A DNA stretch of 64,000 nucleotides from JAFDVJ01 sp964487505 (GCA_964487505.1 CAZARD010000006.1:1-64000); one strand, 5' to 3'; shown: positions 33,473-42,892, numbered from the stretch's first letter. The notes: generated by a model from the letters alone, not told the origin. A program made the numbers and translations.

Positions 33473-34492
33473 ATGAGCAAGATTCTTGCAAAAGTTATTC
33501 GCGGAGAGACGGTCGAGTCGATCCACCGCGGGCATCTCCTGATCATCGATGGACAGGGCAGCGATGTGTTTTCGATCGGCGACGTCGAAACGCTTGCGTT
33601 CATTCGGTCGTCGGCCAAGCCGTTTCAGCTGATACCGTTCATCCTTGCCGGCGGCGCGGAGCGATTCGGTTTTTCGGAACGGGCGATCGCGCTCGCTTGC
33701 GCGTCGCATTCGGGCGAGCCGGTCCATACCGAGCTCGCGGCCGAAATGCTCGCGCAGGCGGGACTCGCGGAATCGGACCTGCGTTGCGGAACGCATCTTC
33801 CGTTCAGCGAAGCGCGGGCGGCCGAGATGACCCGTTCGGGCGAGGTCCCGACGCAGTTGCACAACAATTGTTCGGGCAAACACGCGGCGATGGTCGCCTA
33901 TGCCAAACTCCTCGGCGCCCCGACCGGGACATACGAAGATTTCGATCACCCGATCCAGGTCGAGATTCTTCGGATGATCTCAAGGTTCACCGATACGCCG
34001 ATCGGCGAAATTCCGCTTGCGACCGACGGATGCGCGGCGCCTAACTTCGCCCTCAGCGTTCGCGCGATGGCAAACGCGACGCGAAAGTTGGTCAACCCCC
34101 CGGCTGAATTCGAACCGCACCTGCGTGCGGCGTGTGAACGGGTTCGGAAGGCAATGATGAATTTTCCGGAACTCGTCGGCGGAACCGGACGCCTCGACAC
34201 TATGCTGATGCAGGCCGCGCCGGGAAAGATCGTTTCGAAGATCGGCGCGGAGGGCGTTTGGATCTGCGGCGTCGAGCCTTCGGACAGGTGGCCGTCCGGG
34301 CTTGGGATCGCGATGAAGATCGAGGACGGCGACGACCGCCGCGCGCGTGCCGCGATCTCGGTCGCGCTCCTCCGGAAACTCGGGATATTCGAGGAGTCCG
34401 CGCTTCCGGAACTGTCGGCGATCCCGATCACGAACCGCCGCGGCGACATCGTCGGCCGAGTCGAAGCGCGCCCTTTGGAAGTAGACGGTTGA
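33473..34492 (+). CDS. L-asparaginase II family protein
   Basis: This 339-residue protein matches the thermolabile asparaginase II family (Rhizobium type), unrelated to the bacterial type I/II drug enzymes. Landmarks are VESIHRGHLLI near the start, FIRSSAKPFQLIPFI, ACASHSGEP, NNCSGKHAAM and ATDGCAAPNFALS. ATG 33473 is chosen because upstream codons are tandem repeat sequence. It would hydrolyse asparagine to aspartate and ammonia in the cytoplasm. The last codons run into a short gtagacggt repeat unit. Confidence 0.88.
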   Translation: MSKILAKVIRGETVESIHRGHLLIIDGQGSDVFSIGDVETLAFIRSSAKPFQLIPFILAGGAERFGFSERAIALACASHSGEPVHTELAAEMLAQAGLAESDLRCGTHLPFSEARAAEMTRSGEVPTQLHNNCSGKHAAMVAYAKLLGAPTGTYEDFDHPIQVEILRMISRFTDTPIGEIPLATDGCAAPNFALSVRAMANATRKLVNPPAEFEPHLRAACERVRKAMMNFPELVGGTGRLDTMLMQAAPGKIVSKIGAEGVWICGVEPSDRWPSGLGIAMKIEDGDDRRARAAISVALLRKLGIFEESALPELSAIPITNRRGDIVGRVEARPLEVDG

Positions 34493-34691
34493 CCGTAGGG
34501 GTCACGTTCAGGAGAAAGGAACCGGGGAGTTTGAGGCCGTGACGGATCCAGCGTTCGTAATATCTGCAGATAGTCTGCAAATTTAGCCGCGCCGCAAACA
34601 TCGCGAGCCCCCTGAGGGCGAAACTCCGAGCCCTTGGGACTTAACGATATCTCCGGAATCCCTATCGACAATTGAAAATTGAGAATCGCAA

Positions 34692-35219
34692 ATGAAAACT
34701 ATGTCTTCTGAGAATTTCCCGCCGAAGCTTCGGCAAACGCCCAACGGCGATACCGACACAAACTCGCTTGCTGATCTTCTGGAGTGGTTTCTGAACAACG
34801 ACCAGCGCGTCGGACTCGTCCGACATCCGCACGTCGAAGAACTGTTTCAGTGGAAGCAGGCGGACGACGAGGCGAACGATGCCAAGCGGTATCATTTCGA
34901 CAACGCCGAATCACGATTCGCGATCGGTGTTTTTCAGGCCCTCGGCGAGAACAATTCCGAAGAGAAGCTGCAGAATTGGATAACGGAAGTGCTCCAGACG
35001 CTCGGCGAGGTCAAGCAGATCTCGGAGGATATGGCGGCCGACTACAAGTTGGACGCGGGACGCTCGCACGTCGGGGAAGCGGCGAAGATCCCGACCGCCA
35101 ACGAACGCCGGTTGTTTCTCACGAGCAGTTGGCTCGAAGCGCTCTGCACCGCCGAGGTCCGTTTTCTCGGCTGGGTCTATCAGGAAATGTACGGGAAACC
35201 GTTTCAGCCGGGGACGTAG
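34692..35219 (+). CDS. Hypothetical protein, soluble
   Basis: This 175-residue acidic protein is not recognised. It is mostly helical, with a short N-terminal disordered part. Segments include LADLLEWFLNNDQRVGLVRH and FLTSSWLEALCTAEVRFLGW. There is no signal peptide. ATG 34692 is used; a second ATG three codons later is possible. The upstream 34493-34691 bases hold only degenerate repeat remnants. It seems to be a single-gene unit. Confidence 0.6.
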   Translation: MKTMSSENFPPKLRQTPNGDTDTNSLADLLEWFLNNDQRVGLVRHPHVEELFQWKQADDEANDAKRYHFDNAESRFAIGVFQALGENNSEEKLQNWITEVLQTLGEVKQISEDMAADYKLDAGRSHVGEAAKIPTANERRLFLTSSWLEALCTAEVRFLGWVYQEMYGKPFQPGT

Positions 35220-35361
35220 CCAGTTCGGAGTCCCGCCTTCAGGCGGCCAACCTTTAGCGTAAGCGCCCGTCGCAGATAGATCGCTTGCGGTAATTTCTTG
35301 AAGAATCCGGTTTCGCACCAAACAAGCAGGCCACCTGAAGGGGGGACTCCGAACCAACGGC

Positions 35362-36189
35362 CTACCGCCCAAACGTATTGCACTGCCTCAGATCGCCGGA
35401 CTGGACGCCCTTCGAGAACCACTCGATCCGTTGCCGGGACGAACCGTGCGTGAAGGATTCCGGAACGACGTATCCTTGGGTCCGCTTTTGGATCGAATCG
35501 TCGCCGACGGCAGCCGCCGCCCGGATCGCTTCTTCATAATCGCCGGCCTCGACCAAACCCTGTTTGTTCGCGTAGAACGCCCAAACGCCGGCATAGCAGT
35601 CCGCTTGGAGCTCGAGCGCGACCGACAATCGATTTCCACCGCCTGCCGCTTCGACCTTGTTCATCGTGCCGAGCAGATTCTGCACGTGATGCCCGACCTC
35701 GTGCGCGATGACATATGCCTGGGCAAAATCGCCGGGAGCCTTGAACTCGCGTTTGAGTTCGTTGAAAAACGCGAAGTCGAGATACAGTTTCTGATCCCCC
35801 GGACAATAGAACGGCCCCATTGCCGCGCTCGCGTAGCCGCACGCGGATGAAACTTGTCCCGAGAATAGAACGAGCTTCGGATCGCGGTACTGGCGACCGG
35901 CCTGTTGCGGCAGGATCTTTCGCCAGACGTCCTCGGTACTGCCGAGCACCGAGGCGGCGAATTTCCTCTGATCGTCCTGCTGTTGCGGATTCTGATTTTG
36001 CGATTGGGGCTGCTCGACCTGAACCTCGGCCGGCATATTCTCGATCAGCTGGCGCGGGTCCACGCCGCAGACGAGCGCGAGAACGATGACGACAAGGATT
36101 CCCAGTCCGCCGCCGCCGAAGGCGATCCCGCGCCCCGGCCCGATTCCGCGTTGATCTTCGATGTTGGTGCTCTCTCTGCCTCTTAACAT
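35362..36189 (-). CDS. Neutral zinc metallopeptidase, YpfJ family
   Basis: This 275-residue protein has an N-terminal MLRGRESTNIEDQRG, a Gly-rich stretch and one transmembrane helix (about residues 28-45), then a periplasmic zinc domain. The zinc motif is HEVGHHVQN near residue 165, with a later ELQADCYAGVWA that holds the third ligand. ATG 36189 has AAGGA seven bases upstream. The family is predicted to be a membrane-anchored peptidase, but substrates are unknown. It is divergent from the alpha/beta hydrolase gene. Confidence 0.88.
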   Translation of the reverse strand: MLRGRESTNIEDQRGIGPGRGIAFGGGGLGILVVIVLALVCGVDPRQLIENMPAEVQVEQPQSQNQNPQQQDDQRKFAASVLGSTEDVWRKILPQQAGRQYRDPKLVLFSGQVSSACGYASAAMGPFYCPGDQKLYLDFAFFNELKREFKAPGDFAQAYVIAHEVGHHVQNLLGTMNKVEAAGGGNRLSVALELQADCYAGVWAFYANKQGLVEAGDYEEAIRAAAAVGDDSIQKRTQGYVVPESFTHGSSRQRIEWFSKGVQSGDLRQCNTFGR

Positions 36190-36282
36190 ATCGATTTCCT
36201 TGGGGGATGCCGCCTTGGATTCTAGTACAAACGGCCGCCCGAAGACGAGCGGACGCCGACGTTTTTGATCGCCGTCGTTGCA

Positions 36283-37227
36283 ATGCGCAAGGCATTCGGG
36301 CAAGAATTTACGTTCGTGATAGAAGAACCAGAACAATGGCGATCGAACGGCGATCTCGTCGGGATCGACGGTCTCTCGATATTCTGCCGGCACTCGGGAG
36401 AGATTGCGGAGGAGGCAACGCTTTGCCTTCACGGCTTTCCGACATCGTCGTTCGACTACCGCAAGATCTGGCCCGCGCTCGCGGAAGGCTTCCCGCTGAT
36501 CGCTTTCGATATGCCCGGATACGGCTTTTCGTCAAAACCGCGCGACTTCGACTATACGACCTTTCGGCAGGCCGATTTTGTCGAGGCCGTCGTCAGGCAC
36601 TTCCGCGTCGAGCGCGTCCATATTCTCGCGCACGACTACGGGAACACTATCACCCAAGAGTTGCTGGCGCGCCGCGACGAGAATAGGTTGTCATTCAAGA
36701 TCGAATCCATTTGTTTCCTGAACGGCGCGCTCTTCCCGGAGACACACCGGCCGATAATCGCGCAGAAACTGCTGATCGGACCATTGGGGCCGTTGTTCGC
36801 GAAGCTCATCACCGACGGCCGTTTCAAATCGAGCCTAGCATCGGTCTTCGGAGCCGCGACGCGCCCGACCGAAGCCGAGCTTGACGCGATGCTCGCGGTA
36901 TTCAAGGTCGGCGGAGGCAAACGGATCGCGCATCTGCTGATCCGCTACATGTCGGAACGGAAACGGTTCCGCGAACGCTGGGTTCCGCCGCTCAACCGGC
37001 TCGGCGTGCCGTTTCGCTTTATCGACGGTCTCGACGATCCGGTCTCGGGCCGGCATCTCGTCGCGCGGTTTCGCGAGGTCGTTCCGACCGAGAAGGACGT
37101 CATTGAACTTCCCGGCATTGGACATTTCCCGCATCTCGAGGCGCCCGAGACCGTCCTTCGCGCCTACCTTGAATTTCGCGCGCAGTCAAAACCGGGAGCG
37201 GTAGCGAGTCAGAACCGGGAGCGGTAG
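36283..37227 (+). CDS. Alpha/beta hydrolase with aspartate nucleophile
   Basis: This protein of about 314 residues has the alpha/beta hydrolase core. It shows LCLHGFPTSSFDYRKIW (oxyanion loop), FDMPGYGFSSKP, and the nucleophile elbow HILAHDYGNT with Asp. GIGHFPHLEAPE supplies the catalytic His. An Asp nucleophile is typical of haloalkane dehalogenases, epoxide hydrolases and the MEST group. The start is uncertain: ATG 36283 is used, TTG 36265 or GTG 36316 are possible. The C-terminal 13 or so codons are made of a dispersed repeat (aaccgggagcggtagcga, twice), so the natural end of the protein was probably a little earlier. Confidence 0.82.
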   Translation: MRKAFGQEFTFVIEEPEQWRSNGDLVGIDGLSIFCRHSGEIAEEATLCLHGFPTSSFDYRKIWPALAEGFPLIAFDMPGYGFSSKPRDFDYTTFRQADFVEAVVRHFRVERVHILAHDYGNTITQELLARRDENRLSFKIESICFLNGALFPETHRPIIAQKLLIGPLGPLFAKLITDGRFKSSLASVFGAATRPTEAELDAMLAVFKVGGGKRIAHLLIRYMSERKRFRERWVPPLNRLGVPFRFIDGLDDPVSGRHLVARFREVVPTEKDVIELPGIGHFPHLEAPETVLRAYLEFRAQSKPGAVASQNRER

Positions 37228-37756
37228 CGACCGGCAAACCTAGCCGCGTTATTCGAGCGGTCTGTGACCCGATCGCGGCTGTAGCCGAATGCTCTTGATT
37301 ACTTGAGCTTAAACTCCAGGCATAGCCTGGATCACGTCCTTTGGCCTTTCAACGGCTGGGCTGGAGCCCAGCCCCGAACCATTGCGATAGATCAACCGGC
37401 GGCTTTTGACACAGCCTCGGTAGCGACCGGCAAACACGAGACATCGACCAAGCGAACAAATGAAGGTTGGATTTGGATCGGAACATCGAGGCGCGTCACG
37501 CGTTAACGCGTATCTCTGGCGGATTGACGAATCGAACCAACTTTCGGAGAGCCTTTCGGCGCTCGATTCCAATCATCCGAATGAACTCCGACGATTTCCG
37601 CAGTAATCCCTGATTCTGTCCGTAAAATCGCATTTTATTAGATTTAGCGTTACCGGACGGCGAAAAAATCATTGACAGAAGCGGCAACCGGATTTATCAT
37701 CGAGGAAATCGATAACATCAAACCTCTCAACATTTTTCGAGAAGAAGGAGGCGATT
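37228..37756. other. Intergenic region with REP-like elements and HU promoter
   Basis: No gene is seen. The left part has ccaggc-ata-gcctgg (37316-37330) and ggctggg-ctggag-cccagcc (37354-37373). A direct repeat cggtagcgaccggcaaac occurs at 37222 and 37413. The right part is AT-richer and holds the promoter of the HU gene. Confidence 0.6.
37672..37700 (+). promoter_or_regulatory. Sigma70-type promoter of the HU gene
   Basis: TTGACA (37672-37677), spacer of 17 bases, TATCAT (37695-37700). It lies about 57 bases before the HU ATG. Confidence 0.7.
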
Positions 37757-38038
37757 ATGATCAAACTTGACATCGTGAATTGCGTTGCTGACAAAACCGG
37801 TGTTCCGAAGCAGAAAGCGGAACAGGTCGTCGATTCGCTTTTCAACGCAATGAAAGACGCATTGGCTGAGGGAAAGCGCATTGAGCTTCGCGGATTCGGC
37901 GTCTTCGTTGTCAAGGCCCGCAAGCGCGGAGTCGGTCGTAATCCGCGCACCGGGAAAGAGGTCCCGATCCCGTCGGGCAAGACGATCAGGTTCAAGCCCG
38001 GAAAAGAGTTGCAGGCCAAAACAGTAAAGGAAAAGTAG
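37757..38038 (+). CDS. HU-family DNA-binding protein
   Basis: This 93-residue protein has the HU/IHF plan. Two N-terminal helices (MIKLDIVNCVADKTGVPKQK) are followed by GRRIELRGFGVF-type strands (here KRIELRGFGVFVV). The DNA-clasping arm is GRNPRTGKEVPIPSGKT, with the conserved proline. It bends and packs chromosomal DNA. The ribosome site aaggaggcg is strong, and a good promoter lies upstream, as expected for an abundant protein. Confidence 0.95.
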   Translation: MIKLDIVNCVADKTGVPKQKAEQVVDSLFNAMKDALAEGKRIELRGFGVFVVKARKRGVGRNPRTGKEVPIPSGKTIRFKPGKELQAKTVKEK

Positions 38039-38119
38039 ACCGCGCGTGATCGGTTTTCGTTTCGTAAGTCGCGAAGATGTTAAGATTTCGTTTGCGGCTT
38101 ACGATTTTTTTGTTTCCGA

Positions 38120-39139
38120 ATGCGACAATTCGAACTCCCAGTATTTCAGAACCCGAGGCGCGCCCTGCGTCCGACGCGCCGCGCTTACATCAAGCATTCG
38201 ATCTTTTTCGCGATCACTTTCTGCACCGTCCTGGTCGCCGGCGTGCTTGAGCCTTTCGGCCTATTGCCGGCATTCTTCTCGCTCGATCCGAATATCTCCG
38301 GACTCGACTTCGCGCTGAACTTTCCAAGCTACTACGCGATAATGATCGTCCAGACGATCGCCCTCATCCTAACCGAGCCGACGATACTCGACTACGGTTT
38401 GAAGTTCGCGCTGTCGCTGCTCTTCATTCTGATGTCGCACGAACTCGGCCATTATGTCGCGTGCCGGATCTACGGCGTCGACGCGACGCTGCCGTATTTC
38501 ATCCCGACGCCGCCGCTGATCGGCCCGGCCGGAACGTTTGGCGCATTCATCAGGATTCTTTCGCCGCTGCCTTCACGGCGCGCGACATTCGATATCGGCG
38601 TCGCCGGGCCGATCGCCGGCTTCGTCGCGTTGATCCCGGTCGCGATCACGGCGTTCGCGACCTTCAGACAGGTCGGCGAGGTTCCGGCGACGATCCCGGA
38701 AGGCACGCTCGTCTTCGCCGATCCGTTGCTGTTTCATTTTCTGGCGTCGTCGTTTGGGATAGATCTGCGGATTCCGATGTTTCCGAACCCGTTTTATTCG
38801 GCGGCCTGGCTCGGATTGCTTGTGACGGCGCTCAACCTGATTCCGGCGGGTCAGCTCGACGGCGGCCACGCGGTGTTCGCGGTCTTCGGCGAGCGCTTTC
38901 ATTACTGGACCGGCCGCGTCGCATTCTATTTGATGATCGTACTCGCGGCGTCGGGACTCTACTTCTTCAACAGTCCGAGCGGGATTCTGTTCGCGGTCCT
39001 GCTCGGCGTGATGCTGCGGATCAAGCACCCTGCACCGCTCGACGACGCGCCGCTCGACACGAAACGGATCATCATCGCGATCGTCACGCTCCTGGTCTTT
39101 ATTCTGAGTTTTACGCCGTTCCCGATCCAGATCCGATAA
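38120..39139 (+). CDS. Site-2-protease-like M50 membrane metallopeptidase
   Basis: This 339-residue protein has about seven transmembrane helices. The zinc site is MSHELGHYVA (HExxH) near residue 107, and the distal ligand is in NLIPAGQLDGGHA near 245. This is the S2P/SpoIVFB layout. It should cut membrane-embedded substrates such as anti-sigma factors or signal peptides. No PDZ domain is present. It follows HU by 80 bases on the same strand. The substrate cannot be told from context. Confidence 0.9.
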   Translation: MRQFELPVFQNPRRALRPTRRAYIKHSIFFAITFCTVLVAGVLEPFGLLPAFFSLDPNISGLDFALNFPSYYAIMIVQTIALILTEPTILDYGLKFALSLLFILMSHELGHYVACRIYGVDATLPYFIPTPPLIGPAGTFGAFIRILSPLPSRRATFDIGVAGPIAGFVALIPVAITAFATFRQVGEVPATIPEGTLVFADPLLFHFLASSFGIDLRIPMFPNPFYSAAWLGLLVTALNLIPAGQLDGGHAVFAVFGERFHYWTGRVAFYLMIVLAASGLYFFNSPSGILFAVLLGVMLRIKHPAPLDDAPLDTKRIIIAIVTLLVFILSFTPFPIQIR

Positions 39140-39284
39140 GCCTCTTGCGCAAAAGAGAACTTGCCCGAATCAGACCGAATCGTTCGCTCGTAGCGCGGTC
39201 CCAATTGCGAGCGCAAGTCTTCGGTCGCCCCTTGAAGAGCTGATCTGAACCCAGCTTAGGGCGTGTTCGGAACGTCCCGCGCCG

Positions 39285-39704
39285 TCATAGTCCCTCGATC
39301 GCGTGCAACAACTTCGCTTTCACCTCGACCGACACCCGGGCGAGCGCATCGTTCTCGACGACCGACATCATCCGATCCGCATCGATAGAAGAGACGACGA
39401 CCCCGCCGCCGGCCTCGTAGACTACGACGTTGCACGGAAGAAGGAGTCCGAGGTCCTGCTCGAGCTTCAGCGCTTCGTGGGCGTATCCCGGGTTGCAGAC
39501 TCCGAGGATGACGTAATTCTCGTAATCAACGCCAAGTTTCTCCCGGAACTTCTGCTTCATATCGATCTCGAACAGTACTCCGAACCCTTCCGCCGCAAGG
39601 GCCTGCTTGGCTCGCTCGATCGCCTCCGCAAACGAAACACCAAGCTTCTTCTTAAATCCGTACCCGAACGACTCGGTTCTTCTCGATTCGGCCGCACTTG
39701 ACAT
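39285..39704 (-). CDS. DUF302 family protein
   Basis: This 139-residue protein matches DUF302: SFAEAIERAKQALAAEGFGV, then EIDMKQKFREKLG and ILGVCNPGYAHEALKLEQDLGLLLPCNV. ATG 39704 is supported by GGAGG eight bases upstream. The conserved Cys pair (CNP and LPCN) could bind metal or heme; the function is not established. It is cytoplasmic and stands alone. Confidence 0.88.
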   Translation of the reverse strand: MSSAAESRRTESFGYGFKKKLGVSFAEAIERAKQALAAEGFGVLFEIDMKQKFREKLGVDYENYVILGVCNPGYAHEALKLEQDLGLLLPCNVVVYEAGGGVVVSSIDADRMMSVVENDALARVSVEVKAKLLHAIEGL

Positions 39705-39754
39705 ATCAGATACCTCCAACGTAACCAATTAACGACGCAAACAGGATGCCAAGC

Positions 39755-39791
39755 AAAAACCCGGTGCGAGGATCGAATCGCGCCGGGTTTT
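39755..39791 (-). terminator. Terminator of the 347-residue gene
   Basis: On the - strand a stem aaaacccgg/ccgggttttt closes an 18-base loop with further partial pairing and ends in a T-run. It lies about 70 bases past the stop codon of the gene at 39864. Confidence 0.6.
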
Positions 39792-39863
39792 GATGCTGGA
39801 ACCTGATGGTTTTCCGCGGATTTTTACGCACGACGCCGGAAATCGCCGGCGATCCGGGCCAAA

Positions 39864-40907
39864 TCATACTGTTGAAGCGACGGTTTCGGGCAGCAACCCC
39901 TTGACCTCGCGAACAATGTTCTGGACCTCTTCGTGATCTTCGAGCGCGATCATAAAGAAATCGTAGCTCGTCTTGAAGCAGACAAGACCGTTGCCGAAAA
40001 ACCAGACGCCTTCAAGCACCGGATTTCCGCCGATGAGCCAGTCGATGGGCGCGCCGGTGATCGTTTTCGGGTCGAGAATGTTCGTCATCATCACGGCGCC
40101 CGAAGCGAATGAGAAGGCCCCGAGCAGCGGCGCCCCGACCGATTTGACGATCGCGCGCTCGAACTCGATCTTTTCCGCGTCGGCCTGTGAAAGATCGCCT
40201 TTGTCGATCAGCGCCTGTTGCGATCCGAGGTATTCATTGAACTGTTCGCCGAGTTTCTTGACCGCCCAAGTCGGGATCGCGGAGTTCAGCAACCAGTGCG
40301 AACTGATGCCGGTGAAAACGACGCCGAGTCCGGCGCCGATCGCGACCGAAACTCCGGTCGTCGCGGCCTGCAAAGGCTTCTCGTAGACCCAATCGGCCGT
40401 CTGCTGAAGCGTCTTCCACGCCGAGTCGAACGTGCGCGACCAACTCGCGCCGACGTTGAACGCGCGCGACGCGGTCTCGGCCGTTTTGTTGACGGTCTTG
40501 TAGGTTTCGCCAATGACCTCGCCGGCCTTCTCGCCCGCGTAGCTTACGGCATCGCCGGCCTTTTTTCCGGCCTCCTTGACGGCCTCGGCCGCCTTGCCGC
40601 CGGCGTCTCCGGCGACGTCGCGGAGCGGTTCGCTCGCGTCATAGACCTTTTTCGCCGTCTCGCCCGCCGCTTTGACGGCCGTTTCGGCAACATTCACGGC
40701 CTGTTTGCCGACCTCGGTCTTTTCGGCCTCGGACTTGATCTTCTGAGCGCCTTCCTTGATCGCCTCGGCCCCTTTCTGCGCGGTATCGGCGACGATCTTC
40801 GCGCCCTCGCCGATCTTGTCGGTCAAACCGATCTGCTTGTCGATCTCTTCGAACCTTTCCTTCGCCTCTTTTTGCCAACGCTCGAAGCGTTCCTTGTAAT
40901 CAGTCAT
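39864..40907 (-). CDS. Amphipathic-repeat protein with membrane-active C-terminus
   Basis: This 347-residue protein starts at ATG 40907, behind a run of G. Residues ~1-165 are Ala/Lys/Glu-rich amphipathic helix repeats of about 11 residues (KAAEAVKEAGKKAGDAVSYAGEKAGEV), resembling LEA or apolipoprotein sequences. The second half has Gly/Ala-rich hydrophobic stretches (TTGVSVAIGAGLGVVF, LGAFSFASGAVMM). Such proteins may protect membranes during drying. Family is not certain; the repeats are clear. Confidence 0.6.
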   Translation of the reverse strand: MTDYKERFERWQKEAKERFEEIDKQIGLTDKIGEGAKIVADTAQKGAEAIKEGAQKIKSEAEKTEVGKQAVNVAETAVKAAGETAKKVYDASEPLRDVAGDAGGKAAEAVKEAGKKAGDAVSYAGEKAGEVIGETYKTVNKTAETASRAFNVGASWSRTFDSAWKTLQQTADWVYEKPLQAATTGVSVAIGAGLGVVFTGISSHWLLNSAIPTWAVKKLGEQFNEYLGSQQALIDKGDLSQADAEKIEFERAIVKSVGAPLLGAFSFASGAVMMTNILDPKTITGAPIDWLIGGNPVLEGVWFFGNGLVCFKTSYDFFMIALEDHEEVQNIVREVKGLLPETVASTV

Positions 40908-41049
40908 AGCAATCCCCCCGACACTCCGTTTGGACTTACGATCCGGCCCGCGGTTTTGTTCGCGGTATGATGCAGATTCGCGCCCGGAATTTGTATCATT
41001 GCACCAACGCGCCGAAGTATCAAGATTTTTTGTTCCGATCGCCAATGCA

Positions 41050-41164
41050 GAACCCGCACAAAGGAAGGGGGCGTGCGCGCGCCGTTTCGAAGCCGGCGAT
41101 TCATTGACCGGTGTCTGAACCGAGCTCGCTCCGCGAGCGGGCCCCCTTACTTCGTGCGGGGTTC
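41050..41164. repeat. Intergenic inverted repeat (REP-like)
   Basis: The segment gaacccgcacaaaggaaggg (to 41072) pairs imperfectly with 41141-41164 (gcccccttacttcgtgcggg and beyond). Between them is gctcgc-tcc-gcgagc at 41124-41138. It lies in the 306-base gap 40908-41213, which is otherwise empty except for the yacG leader (tatact near 41210). Confidence 0.65.
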
Positions 41165-41213
41165 CGCATTCGTCTTGTTCACATTTCAACCTTTCCCTTT
41201 TATACTCTCGTCT

Positions 41214-41420
41214 ATGCCGATTGTTACCTGTCCGACTTGCGGGAAGCGCATCGAGTACGAAGGCAACGAGTTCCGGCCGTTCTGCACCGAACGCTGCAAG
41301 TTGCTCGACTTCGGCGCTTGGGCCGACGAGGAATTCGCGATCCCGACGGCAGACTCCGCCTTGACGGAAGAGGATCTTGAACAGATCGACCGCGCGGTCC
41401 GAGAACGGCGCGCCGAATGA
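41214..41420 (+). CDS. yacG: DNA gyrase inhibitor YacG-like zinc protein
   Basis: This 68-residue protein has the YacG zinc site, CPTCGK near residues 6-11 and PFCTERCKLLD near 22-32. An acidic C-terminal tail follows. YacG binds GyrB and blocks DNA binding in the enterobacterial model. ATG 41214 matches the family length. It precedes a small membrane protein and an MFS transporter on the same strand. Confidence 0.85.
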   Translation: MPIVTCPTCGKRIEYEGNEFRPFCTERCKLLDFGAWADEEFAIPTADSALTEEDLEQIDRAVRERRAE

Positions 41421-41430
41421 TAAATCGCCT

Positions 41431-41670
41431 ATGTTTTTGCTTTTTCAGATCGAAACGTTCGGAATCGCCGCCGCCGCAGTCTTTTTTCTCATCCTCGCGG
41501 TCGTCGCCTTCATCGCCTTCAAGATGCTCGCGAAGACGGTCAAGATGGCGTTCAGGATGGTGATCGTCGCCGTGATCCTGCTGATCGCGCTGGTCGGCGG
41601 CGTCGCGCTGCTGATGTTCGGGTCGGGCGGAAAGGAACCGGCCAAGCCCGCGGCGACAAAGCCGAAGTAA
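41431..41670 (+). CDS. Small two-helix membrane protein
   Basis: This 79-residue protein has two hydrophobic helices (about residues 10-32 and 42-62) and a Lys/Pro-rich tail (GKEPAKPAATKPK). ATG 41431 lies 10 bases after yacG stops. It precedes the MFS gene by one base, so the three may form one transcript. No family is recognised. Confidence 0.6.
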   Translation: MFLLFQIETFGIAAAAVFFLILAVVAFIAFKMLAKTVKMAFRMVIVAVILLIALVGGVALLMFGSGGKEPAKPAATKPK

Positions 41671-41671
41671 G

Positions 41672-42892
41672 ATGATCGAAAGGCTCAAGAACTTTTTCAG
41701 GCGTTACCGGGGGCTTTCCGGAAACGTTTTGGCGCTGAGCCTTGTCAGCCTTTTCAACGACACTTCGAGCGAGATCATCTATCCGCTGCTGCCGGCATTT
41801 CTGGCGCTGACGCTCGGCGCTTCGCCCTTCGCGATCGGACTTATCGAAGGATTCGCCGAATCGGTCGCGGCGTTCTTGAAGCTTTTTTCCGGATATCTCA
41901 GCGACAAGTTCCATTCCCGAAAACTCCCGGTTTTCGTCGGCTATTCGCTCGCCGGCGTCGTCCGCCCGCTTCTTGCGTTCGCCACAAGCTGGCCGCAGGT
42001 CTTGTTCGTGCGGCTCACGGACCGTGTCGGCAAGGGAATCCGCGGTGCGCCGCGCGACGCATTGATCGCCGGATCGGTGCCGCCGGAACGGCGCGGGGTC
42101 GCGTTCGGATTCAACCGCGCGGCCGACCATCTCGGCGCGGTCTTCGGCCCGATATGCGCGTCGCTTCTGCTTTATCTCCTCGCAGACAACCCCAACCAGC
42201 CCACGGCAAGGGACTACAGCCACGTCTTTCTTTTCGCCTCGGCTCCCGTCGTCATCGGTCTGTTCGTGATCGCGTTCTTCGTCAAGGAAGAGCCGAGACC
42301 GGTCGATATCGGAACGAACAACAAGATTCGCCTGTCGCTCGGCGAGTTCGATTCGAATTTCAAACGCTTCCTCGTCGTTATCGCGATCTTTACGCTCTCG
42401 AACTCGACCGACGCGTTCCTGCTGCTGCGCGCCGAACAGTCGGGAGTGCCTATCGCGGCGCTGCCGCTTTTGTGGATGTCGCTGCATTTCAGCAAGGTCA
42501 TCTTCTCATTGATCGGCGGCGATCTTTCGGACAAGATCGGGCGGCGGACGATGATCGTCGTCGGATGGATCGTCTATGCCGCCGTTTACGGAGGATTCGC
42601 TTTCGCGTCGGAAGCGTGGCACGCGTGGACGCTTTTCATCTTGTATGGAGCCTATTTCGGACTCACCGAAGGCGTCGAAAAGGCCTTTGTCGCCGATCTG
42701 GTCGAGGATGCCGAAAGGCGCGGCACGGCCTACGGATTTTACAATCTTGCGATCTCCGTCACGGTCTTCCCGGCTTCACTGCTCTTCGGCGCGATGTGGA
42801 CCTGGCTTGGCGCGCAAACGGCATTCCTGGTCAGTGCCGCCGTCTCGATCGCGGCCGTGACGATGCTTCTGACCGTGCGCGGATCGAGATGA
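41672..42892 (+). CDS. MFS transporter
   Basis: This 406-residue protein has 12 hydrophobic segments. SDKFHSRKLPVF marks the loop 2-3 motif, and GKGIRGAPRDALIAG the family-typical cytoplasmic loop. DKIGRRTMIVVGW is the second loop motif between helices 8 and 9. The overall pattern fits drug or sugar-type MFS proteins with the 'RVGKGIRGAPRDAL' signature common to a subfamily of unassigned efflux carriers. The substrate is not known. It starts one base after the upstream small membrane protein gene. Confidence 0.85.
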   Translation: MIERLKNFFRRYRGLSGNVLALSLVSLFNDTSSEIIYPLLPAFLALTLGASPFAIGLIEGFAESVAAFLKLFSGYLSDKFHSRKLPVFVGYSLAGVVRPLLAFATSWPQVLFVRLTDRVGKGIRGAPRDALIAGSVPPERRGVAFGFNRAADHLGAVFGPICASLLLYLLADNPNQPTARDYSHVFLFASAPVVIGLFVIAFFVKEEPRPVDIGTNNKIRLSLGEFDSNFKRFLVVIAIFTLSNSTDAFLLLRAEQSGVPIAALPLLWMSLHFSKVIFSLIGGDLSDKIGRRTMIVVGWIVYAAVYGGFAFASEAWHAWTLFILYGAYFGLTEGVEKAFVADLVEDAERRGTAYGFYNLAISVTVFPASLLFGAMWTWLGAQTAFLVSAAVSIAAVTMLLTVRGSR

